This document shows, in pieces, positions 62,127 through 64,000 of a stretch of 64,000 nt of DNA; within the stretch, counting starts at the first letter, position 1; every line of letters starts with the position of its first letter. A program made the translations under genes and the position numbers. Origin of the DNA: Carnegiea gigantea (lineage: Eukaryota > Streptophyta > Magnoliopsida > Caryophyllales > Cactaceae). The DNA is taken from assembly GCA_029747015.1 (NCBI GenBank), contig JAKOGI010000144.1, forward strand, positions 517,001-581,000. The letters run 5' to 3'. The notes under the pieces were generated by a model. It was not told the DNA's origin. It did not search any database and saw nothing but the letters and a program-made list of their open reading frames with translations.

Positions 62127-63908
62127 GGTTGGTTGCATGTTCGAGCATTGGTAATGAGAATTGTGTGACTGTTTTAAAATAATGATTTTTTAAAATTAAT
62201 ATACATAATGTTTTATTATTGCGTTGACATTAATTTAGAAAGATAACAGTATAAAAAACTTTATCTCCTGAGGCAAAATCAATGGCAAAAATATTTCTTT
62301 TTAAATTTATAATTAATTTTTGCAAACTACTGTATCCACTTTAGCGATTCTAGACAAATTTGTGTATAACACTTATTTAATTTATAATTATTATTTGCAA
62401 ACTATTGTATTTAATTTAGCGATTCTAGTCAAATTTGTGTTTAATAATTAAGTTAATACCATTTTGGAAGTAGTCAAATAGGAGATAAGTCTGATAAACC
62501 TGTGAATAAAATCGAAATTGGGAGTTTGAAGATAGAATTTGAGAAAATTGGGATCTCCTGTAGGTTTAGTGCAATATTATGGTTTTGTTGTGTCATAAAA
62601 AAATTACAGAAGAAAATGTATTAAAAAATTAGAGTGCAAATTAGATGGATATTAGTTATACTGTATAATATAGTTCGACACCCCATGATTTAAACCCTGG
62701 CTCCACCAATGAAGGGAGAGGGATGCGTATAATCATGTATCTAAAGCTCAATATAGGGTCAATGCTTTACTGACACCGATGATATAGATGAACTCACGTA
62801 ACATTACTTTTTCAAAAAACAAACAATAACATTTATAATAAATCTTAGAATTTCTAACATCGATTTTAATTGCTAGCGACACTTTGAAGCACTGATTTAA
62901 TTTAAAATCTCACAGACTTTAAGTAACTAGAACAAATAAAACAAAATTTAGTTATGTGCAAATGCAGATTACAAATGTGGAAAATTAGTGAGTTTCTAGT
63001 TGAGAGGCTCTCAATTTAATTAGCTTGGACAAGTAGAGCCGGGGTCTAATGGGTTACGTCTGAACCGCATGGCACTGATTTTCCTTTAAGATTCATTACT
63101 CGTTTTAGAAACAAGGAAATGAGTCAATCACTTGATTGATAGTAAAGAAACGTAAACTTGAAAAAGGAGAATGTAAATAACAAAATGGTTCCTAACACAT
63201 ACAAATATATAAAAATAAAACAAAAAGCATTTAAAAATTGGTGGATGTTACAAAGTGGAAGTTTATATAATAGACAAAAAACTATTTCTGTTTAATATGT
63301 GTTGTACATTACTTTAGAACAAATCCACATAAGCCTGCGTTAGTAAGGTCATTTTTACACATTGATCCATTCATTCCCTTGTTTCGAAATGGAAGTATTT
63401 TTGTATATACAAAGGGGGGGCTTGAGAGACCACATAATCGTAGATGTGGCTCAGTCACAGGCAAATAAATATGTACATTATCAATTATAATTTTCAAAAT
63501 ACTGTAATTTTATTGAAAAGGTAAAATAATAAATAGCATTAACTGGAAAATATTAAAGTAGAAGGATGATTGACCCCAATCAGTACGCCAAAAAAGCCTA
63601 ACTGTCATGAACAGTGAAGTGTAATGACTAACTATTTTAACTAACACTTGATGAACTATGCACGTTTGTCGTAAAAATTGGTGGTTGGAATGAGAAAGAA
63701 ATATATTTGTGCATTTCACGGGGAACACAGTTAATCGATGCAATGATATGGAACACATATAGATATAATTACAAATATATTATTTTTTCTCATTTCTCAA
63801 TCAAGTGTTTGTATTTAGATGGAACGATTTTTCAAAAAAATAAAAAATATGAAGAAAAATGGTTGGATCATAAAAAATAAATTTCAAAATAATAGAGGGC
63901 AATTTATT
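62127..63908. other. AT-rich intergenic DNA
   Basis: No gene seen. A unit of about 75 bp is tandemly duplicated at 62301-62450 (both with GCGATTCTAG.CAAATTTGTG). Confidence 0.55.
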
Positions 63909-64000
63909 AGAGCATTCCCAGCCGTGAGCCAATTTTTTGGCTCACGAGTGGGGCCTACCATTGCCACATCAACCTTCTCTCCAACTTTTTTATCTCACAA
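63909..64000. mobile_element. Possible MITE end cut by the window edge
   Basis: GAGCATTCCCAGCCGTGAGC resembles common plant MITE termini. GTGAGCCAA and TTGGCTCAC (63924-63945) form a 9-bp hairpin. The other end is out of view. Confidence 0.35.

Noticed and set aside
1..64000. CRISPR arrays, rRNA genes, prokaryotic operons
   Set aside because: No regularly spaced repeats, rRNA-like blocks or operon-type gene packing; all features are those of plant nuclear DNA.

Overview
This window is plant nuclear DNA, most likely from a eudicot. It has AT-rich introns with GT/GC...AG borders, plant LTR retrotransposons, L1-type LINE tails, MITEs and a decayed MuDR. It holds essentially one host gene, on the minus strand. 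Fifteen spliced exons (7138 to 60152) give an unbroken 469-residue N-terminal part of a PSD2/PSD3-type phosphatidylserine decarboxylase: basic Ser-rich N-terminus, C2 domain, two EF-hands, a Cys/His cluster and the first part of the decarboxylase domain. The gene runs off the left edge; the exons with the self-cleavage (GST) motif are not in the window.

The gene is more than 53 kb long because its introns are full of mobile DNA. Intron 15 (1-7137, open to the left) holds a gag-only LTR element (TR-GAG-like) whose gag is split by two MITEs, plus a LINE fragment. Introns 8-14 are small to moderate; intron 9 has a LINE inserted in another LINE. Intron 7 (14767-43145, 28.4 kb) holds a LINE broken by two LTR elements. 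One is a complete CRM-like chromovirus (15490-22362, TSD TCTTC) whose gag-pol reads into its 3' LTR and has a single TAG. The other is a 15.7-kb rearranged chromodomain-type Ty3/gypsy composite (22423-38122, flanked by CTAAT) with two full-length LTRs in inverted orientation. Intron 3 (45391-58454, 13.1 kb) holds a foldback MITE, LINE pieces, a 986-bp hAT-type element with an 8-bp TSD, a decayed MuDR containing a large inverted duplication, a GRF zinc-finger fragment, a CGGTTAACC-rich hAT-like element and a Stowaway MITE.

Right of the start codon lies the 5' flank: a (GA)18 tract touching the ATG, a possible TATA box, a Tourist-like MITE of the family also found in the gag, a second CGGTTAACC-rich hAT-like element, a weak SINE-like piece and otherwise AT-rich intergenic DNA.

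Two structures stand out as possible sources of long hairpin RNA from the PSD pre-mRNA: the inverted LTR composite in intron 7 and the MuDR inverted duplication in intron 3, whose layout resembles maize Mu killer. All functional statements are from reading the sequence only; exon borders rest on splice sites, phase continuity and remembered similarity to plant PSD2/PSD3.
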